From the NCBI GenBank assembly GCA_964392665.1, contig CAYMQB010000029.1, forward strand, positions 1 to 37,226: a DNA stretch of 37,226 nt, read 5' to 3'. Origin of the DNA: CAYMQB01 sp964392665. GTDB taxonomy: Bacteria; Hydrothermota; E44-bin80. Each line of letters starts with the position of its first letter. The stretch's first letter is position 1. Below, piece after piece: positions 23,316 to 32,011 of the stretch. The notes below the pieces were generated by a model that was not told the origin of the DNA, made no database searches, and saw nothing but the letters and a program-made list of their open reading frames with translations. The translations under genes and the position numbers were made by a program.

Positions 23316-24655
23316 TAACTCATCGGCTTAGATAACATCAAAAGGACACCAGTTGGACTACCCCCTGCATCTCTAATTGCAAAGAACTTGACAGTAAACT
23401 GAGAATTATTCTTTGTTTTCAGAGTGCATTCTTCCAATTTTTCTCCGGTCGAAAACAGTTTTTCCAATTGCGATTTTAATCCTTGCAATGGCTCGATTGC
23501 ATTCAAACTCTTCTCTTCGACAGCTTCTGAATCATAACCAACGATTTTCAGCGCAGATTTGTTTACCATTAACAATCTTAACTCATCATTTAGAACAATA
23601 ACACCTTCCCTGATATCGTTGATAACAAATTTGAATTTCCTTTCCGATTCAAGTATTTTCTGTGTTTTGAGCCCATCCACTTTTCTTATTTGTAACAACA
23701 TCCTGGAAAGATGATAAACAAGTTCTCCTATTTCATCTCTCGGAAATCCCTTTATTGCAACTTTAAAATCTCCCTTTTCAACCTGTTTTATAAGATTCGA
23801 GAGTCTTCTTATTGGAATCACAATCCTTTCGGGCAAAACAACAACAAGGTAAACGATGAAAAGTACCGTGAGTATTAACACTGTCCAGATATTCCTTGCA
23901 CCTCGACTCGCATATTTCTCCCCAATATCCGTAAATTCCTTAATATGCTTTCTCGCTTTTTCAAGTATTTTACCGTTCTGGTACTCTATCGTTTTTTTGT
24001 AATTATCAAGAGACTTAACTATCTTGGTTTTCTTTGCATTCTTGCTTTTTTCCGGGATTATTTTCGAAACATCAAAAGATTGAGAATATGTTTTTAGCAT
24101 TTCTCTAAGTGAATCTCTTTTGGCATTCGTTCTTGCAAGTAGAACTTGTGACATTATATTGTCATAACCTTTCTTGTATTTTTCAAGGTCTCTTTCTATT
24201 CGCTTGTGCGGAATTTCTTCACTCGATACGATCGTCTCGAGTGAATCAAGCAAAGCTTTGTATTTGCCGATATTAATACTTATCTTATCGAATTCATCGA
24301 CATAGTCAAATTTCTTTCCTTCAACAACCAGTTCTCTTAGTGAATTAAGATCTATCATCGCTTCACCTATGTAATTTGAGTCTATCAGAACAACATAATT
24401 TTTCAAATTTCCGTCGATCTTCAGCATGAGGAAAGAATTGGTTTCGCATATCCTTGCTATCTCTGAATAGGTTGCCATTCTATTGATTGTGTTATACATC
24501 AAATTATTATAGTATAGTGAAACGGCAACGAAAGGTATAATTACAAGGGGAATGGATATTAGAATAAGAGTAACCTTGGTTCTTATCGACATTCCATAGT
24601 CGAAGCATCTAATTCTTCCTTTTATTCTTTGCCATTTGCTATTCTGTTGCTTCAC
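23315..24655 (-). CDS. HAMP-PAS membrane sensor lacking an output domain (446 aa)
   Basis: Order of parts: short cytoplasmic N-terminus, membrane helix ~27-48, an extracytoplasmic helical region of about 200 residues, membrane helix ~252-275, HAMP (PIRRLSNLIKQVEKGDFKVA), a short coiled coil, and a C-terminal PAS domain. The PAS domain starts KFVINDIREGVIVLND and ends VTG-less in SPTGVLLMLSKPMS. Kinase, GGDEF and methyl-accepting domains are absent; the frame ends with the PAS. The periplasmic part contains long charged helices, as in four-helix-bundle sensors. The start is a GTG with GGAGGA upstream, three bases after the trkA stop. It may sense and act on the potassium system directly or pass its signal to a separate kinase. 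The latter is inference. Confidence 0.85.
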   Translation of the reverse strand: MKQQNSKWQRIKGRIRCFDYGMSIRTKVTLILISIPLVIIPFVAVSLYYNNLMYNTINRMATYSEIARICETNSFLMLKIDGNLKNYVVLIDSNYIGEAMIDLNSLRELVVEGKKFDYVDEFDKISINIGKYKALLDSLETIVSSEEIPHKRIERDLEKYKKGYDNIMSQVLLARTNAKRDSLREMLKTYSQSFDVSKIIPEKSKNAKKTKIVKSLDNYKKTIEYQNGKILEKARKHIKEFTDIGEKYASRGARNIWTVLILTVLFIVYLVVVLPERIVIPIRRLSNLIKQVEKGDFKVAIKGFPRDEIGELVYHLSRMLLQIRKVDGLKTQKILESERKFKFVINDIREGVIVLNDELRLLMVNKSALKIVGYDSEAVEEKSLNAIEPLQGLKSQLEKLFSTGEKLEECTLKTKNNSQFTVKFFAIRDAGGSPTGVLLMLSKPMS

Positions 24656-24658
24656 CTA

Positions 24659-25348
24659 TTATTCCTCCTTTACAAGTCTTTCGATCTCTTGTTCACTACC
24701 GACAACAAGAAGTGTCTGGTCTTCGGAAATTTTGTTTTCCGGACCTGGAAGGTCGTCAATCTTCACTCTGGTTACCACTTCTCCTTTGTCGTTTATTTCT
24801 TCCACCTTTTTCTGAATTGCAACTACATTCACACCATATTTACCTCTTAGGTGCAAATCCTTTAGTTGTTTCCCTATAAATTCTCTTTTTGGTTTTATCT
24901 CGACAAGAACATGTCCACTCGCAAGTGGAATATTCTCAATTATTTGAGGTGCTACAAGAGCCTTTGCAAGCTGTTCACCCATTTGCTCCTCAATGAGTAT
25001 TACCTTGTCTGCTCCAACCATCCTGAGTATTTGAGCATATAGTTCGTTCATTGCCCTTGCAACGACCTCTCCCACTCCTAAGTTTTTAAGTATCACGGTT
25101 GTTAGGATTGCATCTTCCTGCTGCTCTCCTAAAGCAACAATCACGGTGTCCACATCCCTAATGCCAATGCTTTTCAGTTCATCTATCATTGTCGAGTCTA
25201 GGGTAACTGCATGTACTACCTTATCTTTTATATCCTCCACCTTAGTTTTATCCTTGTCAATTGCAAGAACTTCAGCACCCTTTTCACCAAGTGTAAGTGC
25301 AACTTTTCTGCCAAAACTCCCGAGACCAATAACTGCAAATTGTTTCAT
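24659..25348 (-). CDS. TrkA/KtrA-type potassium channel regulatory subunit (RCK protein)
   Basis: A cytosolic gating ring subunit for TrkH/KtrB potassium transporters. The N-terminal Rossmann/RCK_N domain begins FAVIGLGSFGRKVAL, with GLGSFG as the nucleotide loop and AIDKDKTKVEDI ending in the acidic ribose contact. VTLDSTMIDEL, VIVALGE and GADKVILIEEQMGEQLA follow. The RCK_C domain runs from about residue 145 (LVEIKPKREFIGKQLKDL). Length 229 aa matches the single-RCK KtrA type rather than the doubled TrkA of E. coli. AAGGAGA precedes the ATG. It is 23 bp after the trkH-like gene and 3 bp before the HAMP-PAS gene. Confidence 0.93.
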   Translation of the reverse strand: MKQFAVIGLGSFGRKVALTLGEKGAEVLAIDKDKTKVEDIKDKVVHAVTLDSTMIDELKSIGIRDVDTVIVALGEQQEDAILTTVILKNLGVGEVVARAMNELYAQILRMVGADKVILIEEQMGEQLAKALVAPQIIENIPLASGHVLVEIKPKREFIGKQLKDLHLRGKYGVNVVAIQKKVEEINDKGEVVTRVKIDDLPGPENKISEDQTLLVVGSEQEIERLVKEE

Positions 25349-25371
25349 ATCATCTCCTTTTTATCTGTCCT

Positions 25372-27090
25372 TTATCCAACCATAATCCTTGCTTTGGGAT
25401 ACTGAATCTTTAGTTTCCTTGAATACCTGCCAACGGCATATGCAAGTGTTAGAGGTCCGATTCTACCAATATAGATTAACACAATTATTATTATCTTCCC
25501 AATACCATTTAAAGTGAAAGTTACCCCCGTTGAAAGTCCAACTGTTCCAAATGCAGACACAACTTCAAAAAGTAAGCGAATCAAAGTGTCCTTCTGAGTG
25601 ATAAGCAGAAACGCAGTTCCGAATGCCACAATAAACGCTGACACGACAACAATGGTTATAGCCTTGTATACAATTTCTTTGGGAATTCTTCTTTTGAAAA
25701 TCTCGATATCTTCTTTCCCTCTAATCATATTAATTACGGCAAGAATCAGAATAGCAAATGTTGAAGTCTTTATTCCTCCCCCGGTAGAACCTGGAGAGGC
25801 ACCTACAAACATCAAGAAAATCAGGAGTAGTAGCGTAACATCTTTTAGTTTTGAAGTATCGACTGTATTGAATCCCGCAGTTCTTGGTGTAATCGATTGG
25901 AAAAACGATGCACAAATTTTGCCACCTATACCCTGGTGTATTAAAACGTTATCGAACTCGAAAATAAAAAACAGCAGAAAACCAACTAAAATCAGAATGA
26001 GTGACATAATTATAACTAGCTTAGTGTGAACGGTTAAATGAGAAAGCCTGAGTCTCCAGCCACGAGTAAAATTCTCCCGGCTGAATAATCCTGCCACAAC
26101 AACAAAGCCTATGCCACCAAATATAATAAGTAACATCATAACAATGTTGATTATCGGATCCGAGACAAAACCTCTAAGACTATTTGAAAACAAAGAAAAA
26201 CCTGCATTACAGAACGCAGATATACTGTGAAATAGCGAAAAATAAAGTGCTTGCTTAGCATTTCCCAAAAAAGGTAACCATCTCAAAAATAAAAATAGCA
26301 ATCCAATTAGTTCCGTAATGAATGTGAATTTGAAAACAAATTTAATAATTTTTCCAACCTCACCAACTGAAGGAATTTCAAGAATTTCGCCCATAGTCCT
26401 TTTCTCTCGTAAACCCAACCTCACTCCAAAAATTAAAGCTATCGATATGGAAAAAGTCATAATACCCAAACCACCAGTCTGAATTAGAATCAAAATTACA
26501 ATTTGTCCAAAAATCGACCAGTATTTTGGTGTATCTTTTACGATCAAACCTGTGACACAGGTTGCCGAGGTTGCGGTAAAAAGCGCATCAACAACACTTG
26601 TGTGCTCATGGTTCTGTGAAGAAACAGGAAAGGTTAGAAGAATTGTTCCTATTAAGATAATGGTCAAGAAACTTACAGCAAGAAGTCTGGTAGGATTTTT
26701 CAAGAATGGTTGCGCAAAGAAATCTCTAAAAATACGCTTTTTTGAAAACAGTGCAAGTAGAAAAAACACTTCTCTCACAAGCGCAAGGAAACGAGCGATC
26801 TCTACATTTCTTAAACTTAATAATATAAGTATAAAGAATATTAGATTCCACCAATTCCTCTTCATAAATCTCTTTTTCTCTACCGAAACAAAAAAGTGAA
26901 AAAGGAATTCCAGGAAACCAGCAGCAATAAAAAGTAAACCTATAGCAAAACCCGAATAATGTAACCAGTTTGGAAAACGAACAAAGAATCCTGATTCAAC
27001 CACAATGAGAACAGCCATTGCAACTGTAAACCATATCATTATTGCTTGAGCTTTTCGGATGAAAAGATCTGTGTTAACTTCTTTATCCAT
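25372..27090 (-). CDS. TrkH/KtrB-family potassium transporter with extra N-terminal membrane domain
   Basis: The last ~440 residues are a KtrB/TrkH channel. The four selectivity loops are readable: TSATCVTGL, SISAFCNAGF, SPGSTGGGIK and VSAFGTVGLS, each containing the Gly that coordinates K+. Ahead of it is an unusual ~125-residue region with about four hydrophobic helices. In it, KRNWWNLIFFILILLSL followed by a helix with three spaced Arg residues resembles S3-S4 of a voltage-sensor-like domain. The resemblance is suggestive only. The ATG lies eight bases from a perfect -10, so the mRNA should be leaderless. Together with the RCK subunit it makes a complete Ktr/Trk uptake system. Confidence 0.9.
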   Translation of the reverse strand: MDKEVNTDLFIRKAQAIMIWFTVAMAVLIVVESGFFVRFPNWLHYSGFAIGLLFIAAGFLEFLFHFFVSVEKKRFMKRNWWNLIFFILILLSLRNVEIARFLALVREVFFLLALFSKKRIFRDFFAQPFLKNPTRLLAVSFLTIILIGTILLTFPVSSQNHEHTSVVDALFTATSATCVTGLIVKDTPKYWSIFGQIVILILIQTGGLGIMTFSISIALIFGVRLGLREKRTMGEILEIPSVGEVGKIIKFVFKFTFITELIGLLFLFLRWLPFLGNAKQALYFSLFHSISAFCNAGFSLFSNSLRGFVSDPIINIVMMLLIIFGGIGFVVVAGLFSRENFTRGWRLRLSHLTVHTKLVIIMSLILILVGFLLFFIFEFDNVLIHQGIGGKICASFFQSITPRTAGFNTVDTSKLKDVTLLLLIFLMFVGASPGSTGGGIKTSTFAILILAVINMIRGKEDIEIFKRRIPKEIVYKAITIVVVSAFIVAFGTAFLLITQKDTLIRLLFEVVSAFGTVGLSTGVTFTLNGIGKIIIIVLIYIGRIGPLTLAYAVGRYSRKLKIQYPKARIMVG

Positions 27091-27097
27091 TGGCGAA

Positions 27098-27126
27098 ATT
27101 ATAGGTTAGATTCTTCTCTATGTCAA
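27098..27126 (-). promoter_or_regulatory. trkH-operon promoter, predicted leaderless start
   Basis: On the minus strand the consensus is exact: TTGACA (27121-27126), 17 bp, TATAAT (27098-27103). The ATG begins at 27090, so the start site should fall at or one base before it. Confidence 0.85.
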
Positions 27127-27168
27127 TAATAAATAATCTCAGCTTCACACCTTTCTATCGACAAACTC

Positions 27169-28203
27169 TTACATTACTTTCTTAAGCAGGGATAGAATTC
27201 CTTGTTTCCAGGCAACTCTATGGGTGATGCCTGAACCTTCGAGCTCATTGTAATGTTCAAGATACCATCTGTATGAGCGTATCAATGCATCCCTGTTACT
27301 ATATTTCGGTTTCCAGCCAAGTATTTTTTCCGCTTTGTCTGACGAGACAAAAGAATCTTTATCCGCAGTACCGTAAACCCACCTGTATAATGGCGACAAT
27401 CTTAGTATCCAGAGAAAGGTTAAAATAGGTTTTGCTAACCTGGATGGAATCGGCATAATACGAGAACCTGTTCCACTGAATTCACACATTGCACCGACAT
27501 CCTCACGTACGGTTCCAAATTCCTTTGCACCGACATTGAATGTATCATTAACTTTTTTCTTCGGCAATGTCAGCATAAGATATATGGAATCAACAAGGTC
27601 ATCGACTTCCAACAATTGATAATGGTTGTAACCATTCCCAATAATCGGTATCCTTTTCCCACTTTTTACCCAATCGTATAATATTTGAAAGACACCAAGT
27701 CGGCCTGTGCCTATAAAGGTTTTTGGTCTCACAACAGGAATGCACATGCCTCTTCTTCTATATTCCTCACATATTCTCTCTGCCTCGATCTTGCTTTCGC
27801 CGTAAGGTCCAACACCAACAAGAACATCATCTTCATAAATTGGATGTTTTTCAGGTACCCCATACACAGCAGTTGATGAAACAAAGACTACCCTATCTAC
27901 ATTATTTTTCAGAGAAGCACTCAGCACATTTTTCGTCCCCTCGATGTTAGTATCATATATATCCTTTTTCTTCCAGAGCGGAAGTGCTGCCGCCCCGTGC
28001 ACAACGCAGTTCACTCCTTTTAAGGCATTCTCAAGCGCCTCACTGTCTCTGATATCTATACGTAAATGCGTACAGTTCTCCGGATATTCCTGAGCATTAA
28101 TTTTTGCAATATCAATAACCATTATCCCATCGAATTTATCATTAAGGTTCTTGCACAGATGATATCCCAAAAAACCTGAGCCCCCTGTCACTGCCAGTTT
28201 CAC
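27169..28203 (-). CDS. NAD-dependent epimerase/dehydratase (extended SDR)
   Basis: A sugar-nucleotide or sterol/polyol-type extended short-chain dehydrogenase (344 aa). The dinucleotide fold starts at LAVTGGSGFLGYHLCKNL (Gly-x-x-Gly-x-x-Gly). The Asp of VIDIA near residue 36 contacts ribose, the Ser of VFVSSTAVYG and the Tyr-Lys of YGESKIEAERICEEYRRRG form the catalytic triad, and VVRPKTFIGTGRLGVFQ follows. A C-terminal substrate part ends LGWKPKY-x-x-RDAL. The start is a GTG with AAGGGA six bases upstream. It follows the UbiA-type gene by 64 bp on the same strand. The substrate cannot be read; a polyprenyl-linked sugar is one possibility. Confidence 0.88.
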   Translation of the reverse strand: MKLAVTGGSGFLGYHLCKNLNDKFDGIMVIDIAKINAQEYPENCTHLRIDIRDSEALENALKGVNCVVHGAAALPLWKKKDIYDTNIEGTKNVLSASLKNNVDRVVFVSSTAVYGVPEKHPIYEDDVLVGVGPYGESKIEAERICEEYRRRGMCIPVVRPKTFIGTGRLGVFQILYDWVKSGKRIPIIGNGYNHYQLLEVDDLVDSIYLMLTLPKKKVNDTFNVGAKEFGTVREDVGAMCEFSGTGSRIMPIPSRLAKPILTFLWILRLSPLYRWVYGTADKDSFVSSDKAEKILGWKPKYSNRDALIRSYRWYLEHYNELEGSGITHRVAWKQGILSLLKKVM

Positions 28204-28267
28204 TTAGTTCCCTTTCGTGTATATTTCGTCACTGATTTTACCAAAAATACTTGCATTGTTATATTTC

Positions 28268-29158
28268 CTATTGTTTTGAGAAATAAATTATCAAAACTGA
28301 AGACATTATCCACAGAAAAACATCGAGAAGAAGTGGTTTATCCGTTAGTAGTGTTTTCTCCGGGTTTCCACCCTCCTCTCTTCTATGGACAAGGTAAAGA
28401 TATCGAAAAATTCCATAGATTACAAAAGGGACGGTAAAAACCAAAAATCTCGTGCCAAATTTCATACAGGTTTGCTCTGCCATAGTGTAAAGTGCATAAG
28501 TTACAACCGTTGAAGCGGTAACCACTGCAATCATCTGGTCAAGAAGAGGAAGAGAATAAAAGGATAACGTATTTCTGTGAGTTATTGCATCCGCTTTAAG
28601 TAGTCCTATTTCATACCTTCTTTTACTCAATGCGAGAAATAAGGCAACCAAAAAAGTTGTGAGAAGCAACCATGGAGAAATTACGACACCTATTGCTACG
28701 GCACCTGCTATTGCTCTTAATACGAAACCAAATGCAATTACAACCACATCAAGAATAACCAGCTTTTTCAATATAAGAGAATAGATAACCATAATCAGAA
28801 GATAGCACACAACGGTTAACAGGAAAAAGTAATTTAGGAGAAAAGAAAATAGAATAGCTGCACAAGCGAGTATCAAAGCCACAAAAACACCGATACGTGA
28901 ACTAAAAACTCCTGCTGCAATGGGTCTTTTTTTCTTCTCGGGATGAACTTTATCAGCATCTTTATCAATAATGTCATTTAAAATATATGCTGAACTGCAG
29001 ACCATACAAAATATTAGGAATGCAAGTATGGATTTAACAACAGGGAAAAGCATCGTAAATCTTAGCGAGAAAATAACGCCTGCAAAAACAAAAAGATTTT
29101 TTATCCATTGAACCGGTCTCAGCTCAATGACAAGTGATTTAAACAAAGTTTTCTGCAT
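28268..29158 (-). CDS. UbiA-family prenyltransferase, decaprenyl-phosphate phosphoribosyltransferase-like
   Basis: A membrane enzyme with about eight to nine helices. Typical DPPR-synthase-like features are LRPVQWIKNLFVFAG at the N-terminus, the first Asp-rich motif NDIIDKDADKVHP followed by KKKRPIAAG, and a second Asp-containing loop near YLLIMVIYSLILKKLVILD. The family transfers phosphoribose from PRPP to a polyprenyl phosphate, or prenyl groups to aromatic rings; the RPIAAG motif favours the former. I use the ATG at 29158 (296 aa) rather than the TTG two codons earlier. It has no good ribosome-binding site and probably depends on coupling to the LolA-like gene 20 bp upstream. The adjacent SDR could act on the lipid-linked sugar. 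Confidence 0.85.
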   Translation of the reverse strand: MQKTLFKSLVIELRPVQWIKNLFVFAGVIFSLRFTMLFPVVKSILAFLIFCMVCSSAYILNDIIDKDADKVHPEKKKRPIAAGVFSSRIGVFVALILACAAILFSFLLNYFFLLTVVCYLLIMVIYSLILKKLVILDVVVIAFGFVLRAIAGAVAIGVVISPWLLLTTFLVALFLALSKRRYEIGLLKADAITHRNTLSFYSLPLLDQMIAVVTASTVVTYALYTMAEQTCMKFGTRFLVFTVPFVIYGIFRYLYLVHRREEGGNPEKTLLTDKPLLLDVFLWIMSSVLIIYFSKQ

Positions 29159-29178
29159 CGTCAATCTATATTCAATTC

Positions 29179-29886
29179 TTACTGATTTTTAACATCAAAA
29201 ATCTCATCCGAAATATTCATTCCGGTCTCAACGCTCGTAACAATGGTTGAAGAAACGATACTATCTTCCAAAAATGTTTGAATTTTATATGGTATGCCCC
29301 AAATATCATTAATTTTCTTGTAATCACTAAAAATCAGGTTGACTGTCTTTTTACTCATATTCCCGGAAGCTTTTAAAGGAACGAATCGCGATTTAGAAAC
29401 CCATATTTTACTAAAAGGAAGGTCTAATTCCTCTTGCGTTTTAAGAACATAGCAATCCTCTCCATTAATTTTCTCTGTTCCGGACAATATGCTACTGAAT
29501 GGTATAATTTTCGAGAAATCATCGAAAACACCTGCCTTTAATGATTGGTCCTTGGGCATGAGAGTTATTCCGACAAAGGGAGAAATAAACCACAAATCAA
29601 TTCCATCGAACAGTATCACATTCTTGATTTTTTCAATGTCAATATCCATTTTTGAAACTGTACTTATTCTGTATTTGCTTCCCTTCTTCAGAACAATTTG
29701 AGTCGAGGAAATCTCTGCACCATTTGCAATACTATTTATTTCCTGAGTAATTCTGATAGCACCTGATTCTTCCATAATCTTCCTGTACCTTTCATTCATT
29801 TCACCAACGATAGTTTTAACCGATGTTGCAAAGAGACTACCGGAAACAAGCACTATAATAAAAATAGAACCAACTGCCTTTTTCAT
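29179..29886 (-). CDS. LolA-like outer-membrane lipoprotein-sorting protein
   Basis: A 235-aa exported protein resembling the LolA/LolB-like carrier family, which shields lipoprotein acyl chains in a hydrophobic beta barrel. Signal peptide: residues 1-20 (KKAVGSIFIIVLVSGSLFA). The mature part opens with VGEMNERYRKIMEESGAI. It continues with beta strands such as STQIVLKKGSKYRI, VILFDGIDLWFISPF, INGEDCYVLKTQ and SKIWVSKSRFVPLKASG, the last being characteristic of the family. AAAGGAGAG precedes two adjacent ATGs, and I use the second for spacing. No Cys follows the signal peptide, so it is soluble in the periplasm, as LolA is. It starts the LolA/UbiA/SDR run. Confidence 0.83.
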   Translation of the reverse strand: MKKAVGSIFIIVLVSGSLFATSVKTIVGEMNERYRKIMEESGAIRITQEINSIANGAEISSTQIVLKKGSKYRISTVSKMDIDIEKIKNVILFDGIDLWFISPFVGITLMPKDQSLKAGVFDDFSKIIPFSSILSGTEKINGEDCYVLKTQEELDLPFSKIWVSKSRFVPLKASGNMSKKTVNLIFSDYKKINDIWGIPYKIQTFLEDSIVSSTIVTSVETGMNISDEIFDVKNQ

Positions 29887-29916
29887 CATCTCTCCTTTTT
29901 TTATGTTTAACACCAA

Positions 29917-30041
29917 AAAAAGATAACCACAGACACACAGAGCCTATGCTGCTCTCTCAGACTTTCGTAATTTCCATTTTCGCAATTTCGACTTTCTGTC
30001 CTCGGTCTTATGTCTTAAGTCTGTCTTTCTATGTTCCTGGT
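29917..30041. repeat. Short intergenic copy of the GAAATTG-type array (minus orientation)
   Basis: Between glmS and the LolA-like gene, 29960-30000 reads as TTTCGTAATTTCCATTTTCGCAATTTCGACTTTC-like words, the reverse complement of the degenerate arrays near 3030 and 3850. No gene or clear terminator is present. Confidence 0.4.
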
Positions 30042-31868
30042 TTACTCCACAGTTACGCTCTTCGCAAGGTTTCTTGGTTTATCAACATCACATCCTCGCA
30101 TAACCGCAATGTGATAAGCTAGAAGTTGTAGTGGTACAACAGTAAGAAGTGGAGTCAGAATATCCAAAGTTCTGGGTATTGGTATGCAATACTTCAGTCT
30201 CTGTTCGATTTCCTTATCGCCTTCCGTTGTGATTGCAATAACGATACCTTTCCTTGATTTTACCTCTTCGATATTAGAAACAACCTTCTCAAAAACTGAA
30301 TCTCTTATAGCAATAAACACAACCGGCATGTTTTTATCAATTAGAGCAATGGGTCCGTGTTTCATTTCGGCTGCTGGATAGCCTTCGGCATGGATATAGG
30401 ATATTTCCTTTAATTTGAGTGCGCCTTCGAGTGCTACTGGGAAATTGTAACCTCTTCCAAGAAAAAGAAAGTTTTTCTTCCTGTAAAAATCCTTTGCAAT
30501 GGTCTGAATGTTCTTATCAAGTTTAAGTATACTTTCCACCTGTTCAGGAATTTTCTCTATTGCATCTATTATTTGTCTTCCTTTTTCAACAGACAGTGTT
30601 CGCATTCTTCCCATAAGAAGAGATACAAGAGCAAGAACCATTATCTGTGAGGAAAATGCTTTTGTCGAAGCAACTCCAATTTCAGGTCCGGCGTGTATGT
30701 AAACTCCACCGTCAGTTTCTCTTGCGATGGTGCTTCCCACGACATTGCAAATTCCAAGAACTGTTGCACCCCTCCTTTTCGCTTCCCGCATGGCAGCAAG
30801 TGTATCCGCTGTTTCACCAGATTGGCTAATTGCATATAGTATTGTATTTAAATTTATCACAGGGCTTCTATACCTGAACTCCGATGCATATTCCACTTCA
30901 ACAGGAACTCTTGTCATTTCCTCAATCATATATTCGCCTATCAATCCCGCATGCCAGGCAGTTCCACACGCTGTAATTATTATCCTGCTTACCTTTTCAA
31001 GTTCATCTTTGTGTCTATCCAAACCATCAAGTCGTGCAGTCCCCTCCTCCCAATTCAATCTTCCTCTTATTGCATTTCTTAAAGTCAAAGGTTGTTCTAA
31101 TATTTCTTTTAGCATAAAGTGGGGAAATCCATCTTTTTCTATCTCACCAAGTGTCCAGGAAATTTCCTGTATTTTTGGCTTTATTTCCTTTTCTTCAAGT
31201 GTGGTAATGGTAAAACCGTCATTCTTGATAGAAGCTATTTCTCCGTCTTCAAGGTATACAACCTGTCTGGTGTGTTGAATTATTGGGGCTGCGTCAGAAG
31301 CAACGAAGTATTCATCTCCACCATCTCCTATAACAAGAGGACTTCCATTCCTTGCGCAAATTAACGTTTTCGGATTGTCCAGGGAAACAATCGCAACCCC
31401 ATAAGTACCTTCTACCTCAGAAAGTGCTATCCTTACTGCCCTCATTAGGTCACCATCATAGTGTTCTTCTATTAGATGAGCAATAACCTCCGTATCTGTT
31501 TCAGTTCTGAACTTGTGCCCTTTTTTTGTCAGGTATTTTCTTATCGAATTGCAGTTCTCGATGATTCCATTATGGACAACCGCAATATTACCTTTACAGT
31601 CAGTATGGGGATGTGCATTCGTATCCGATGGTTCTCCGTGAGTTGCCCATCTCGTATGAGCAATACCAACCTGAGAATCAATATCATCCTCATGAATAAG
31701 TTGCTCGAGTTTGGCTACCCGTCCAGCAATCTTCTGGACAATCAGCTTTTTATCCGATATTACCGCAATACCTGCGGAATCATATCCTCTGTATTCAAGC
31801 TTTTTCAATCCTTCGATAAGGATTGGAATAGCCTGTTTTTTACCAATGTAGCCAACTATACCACACAT
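30042..31868 (-). CDS. glmS: GlmS, glutamine:fructose-6-phosphate aminotransferase
   Basis: Makes glucosamine-6-phosphate, the first committed step to UDP-GlcNAc for peptidoglycan and LPS. The N-terminal glutaminase domain begins with nucleophile Cys2 (MCGIVGYIG), followed by LEYRGYDSAGI, HTRWATHGEPSD and NAHPHTD. Two SIS isomerase domains follow, with ACGTAWHAGLIGEYMIEEM, then SQSGETADTLAAMREAKRRG, and the C-terminal DKPRNLAKSVTVE. Length (608 aa) is standard. AAGGAGA precedes the ATG. Upstream is a 143-bp gap containing a CGTTTAGA-type array; no glmS-ribozyme core is visible there. It is downstream of glmM, the next enzyme of the pathway. Confidence 0.98.
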   Translation of the reverse strand: MCGIVGYIGKKQAIPILIEGLKKLEYRGYDSAGIAVISDKKLIVQKIAGRVAKLEQLIHEDDIDSQVGIAHTRWATHGEPSDTNAHPHTDCKGNIAVVHNGIIENCNSIRKYLTKKGHKFRTETDTEVIAHLIEEHYDGDLMRAVRIALSEVEGTYGVAIVSLDNPKTLICARNGSPLVIGDGGDEYFVASDAAPIIQHTRQVVYLEDGEIASIKNDGFTITTLEEKEIKPKIQEISWTLGEIEKDGFPHFMLKEILEQPLTLRNAIRGRLNWEEGTARLDGLDRHKDELEKVSRIIITACGTAWHAGLIGEYMIEEMTRVPVEVEYASEFRYRSPVINLNTILYAISQSGETADTLAAMREAKRRGATVLGICNVVGSTIARETDGGVYIHAGPEIGVASTKAFSSQIMVLALVSLLMGRMRTLSVEKGRQIIDAIEKIPEQVESILKLDKNIQTIAKDFYRKKNFLFLGRGYNFPVALEGALKLKEISYIHAEGYPAAEMKHGPIALIDKNMPVVFIAIRDSVFEKVVSNIEEVKSRKGIVIAITTEGDKEIEQRLKYCIPIPRTLDILTPLLTVVPLQLLAYHIAVMRGCDVDKPRNLAKSVTVE

Positions 31869-31890
31869 ATTTTTCTCCTTGTAACTAAAT

Positions 31891-31990
31891 AACGTCGTTC
31901 AATTCGTTTAGATCGTTTACATCGTTAATATAGTTTAGAGCGTTTCATTCAATAACAAATAAAACCAATTAAACCAATTAAACAGTTTAT
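31891..31990. repeat. CGTTTAGA-type degenerate array (copy 2)
   Basis: The 5' leader of glmS holds repeated words TTCGTTTAGATCG, TTTACATCGTTAA and TTTAGAGCGTTTC. It is followed by AAACCAATT / AAACCAATTA direct repeats. It is similar to the arrays before the polyprenol-kinase-like gene and before glmM. Confidence 0.55.
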
Positions 31991-32011
31991 TATAAGTTTT
32001 TTCTACACTTT

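Noticed and set aside
31869..32011. glmS ribozyme upstream of glmS
   Set aside because: The gap is only 143 bp, mostly a CGTTTAGA-type array, and no conserved ribozyme core sequence is visible.
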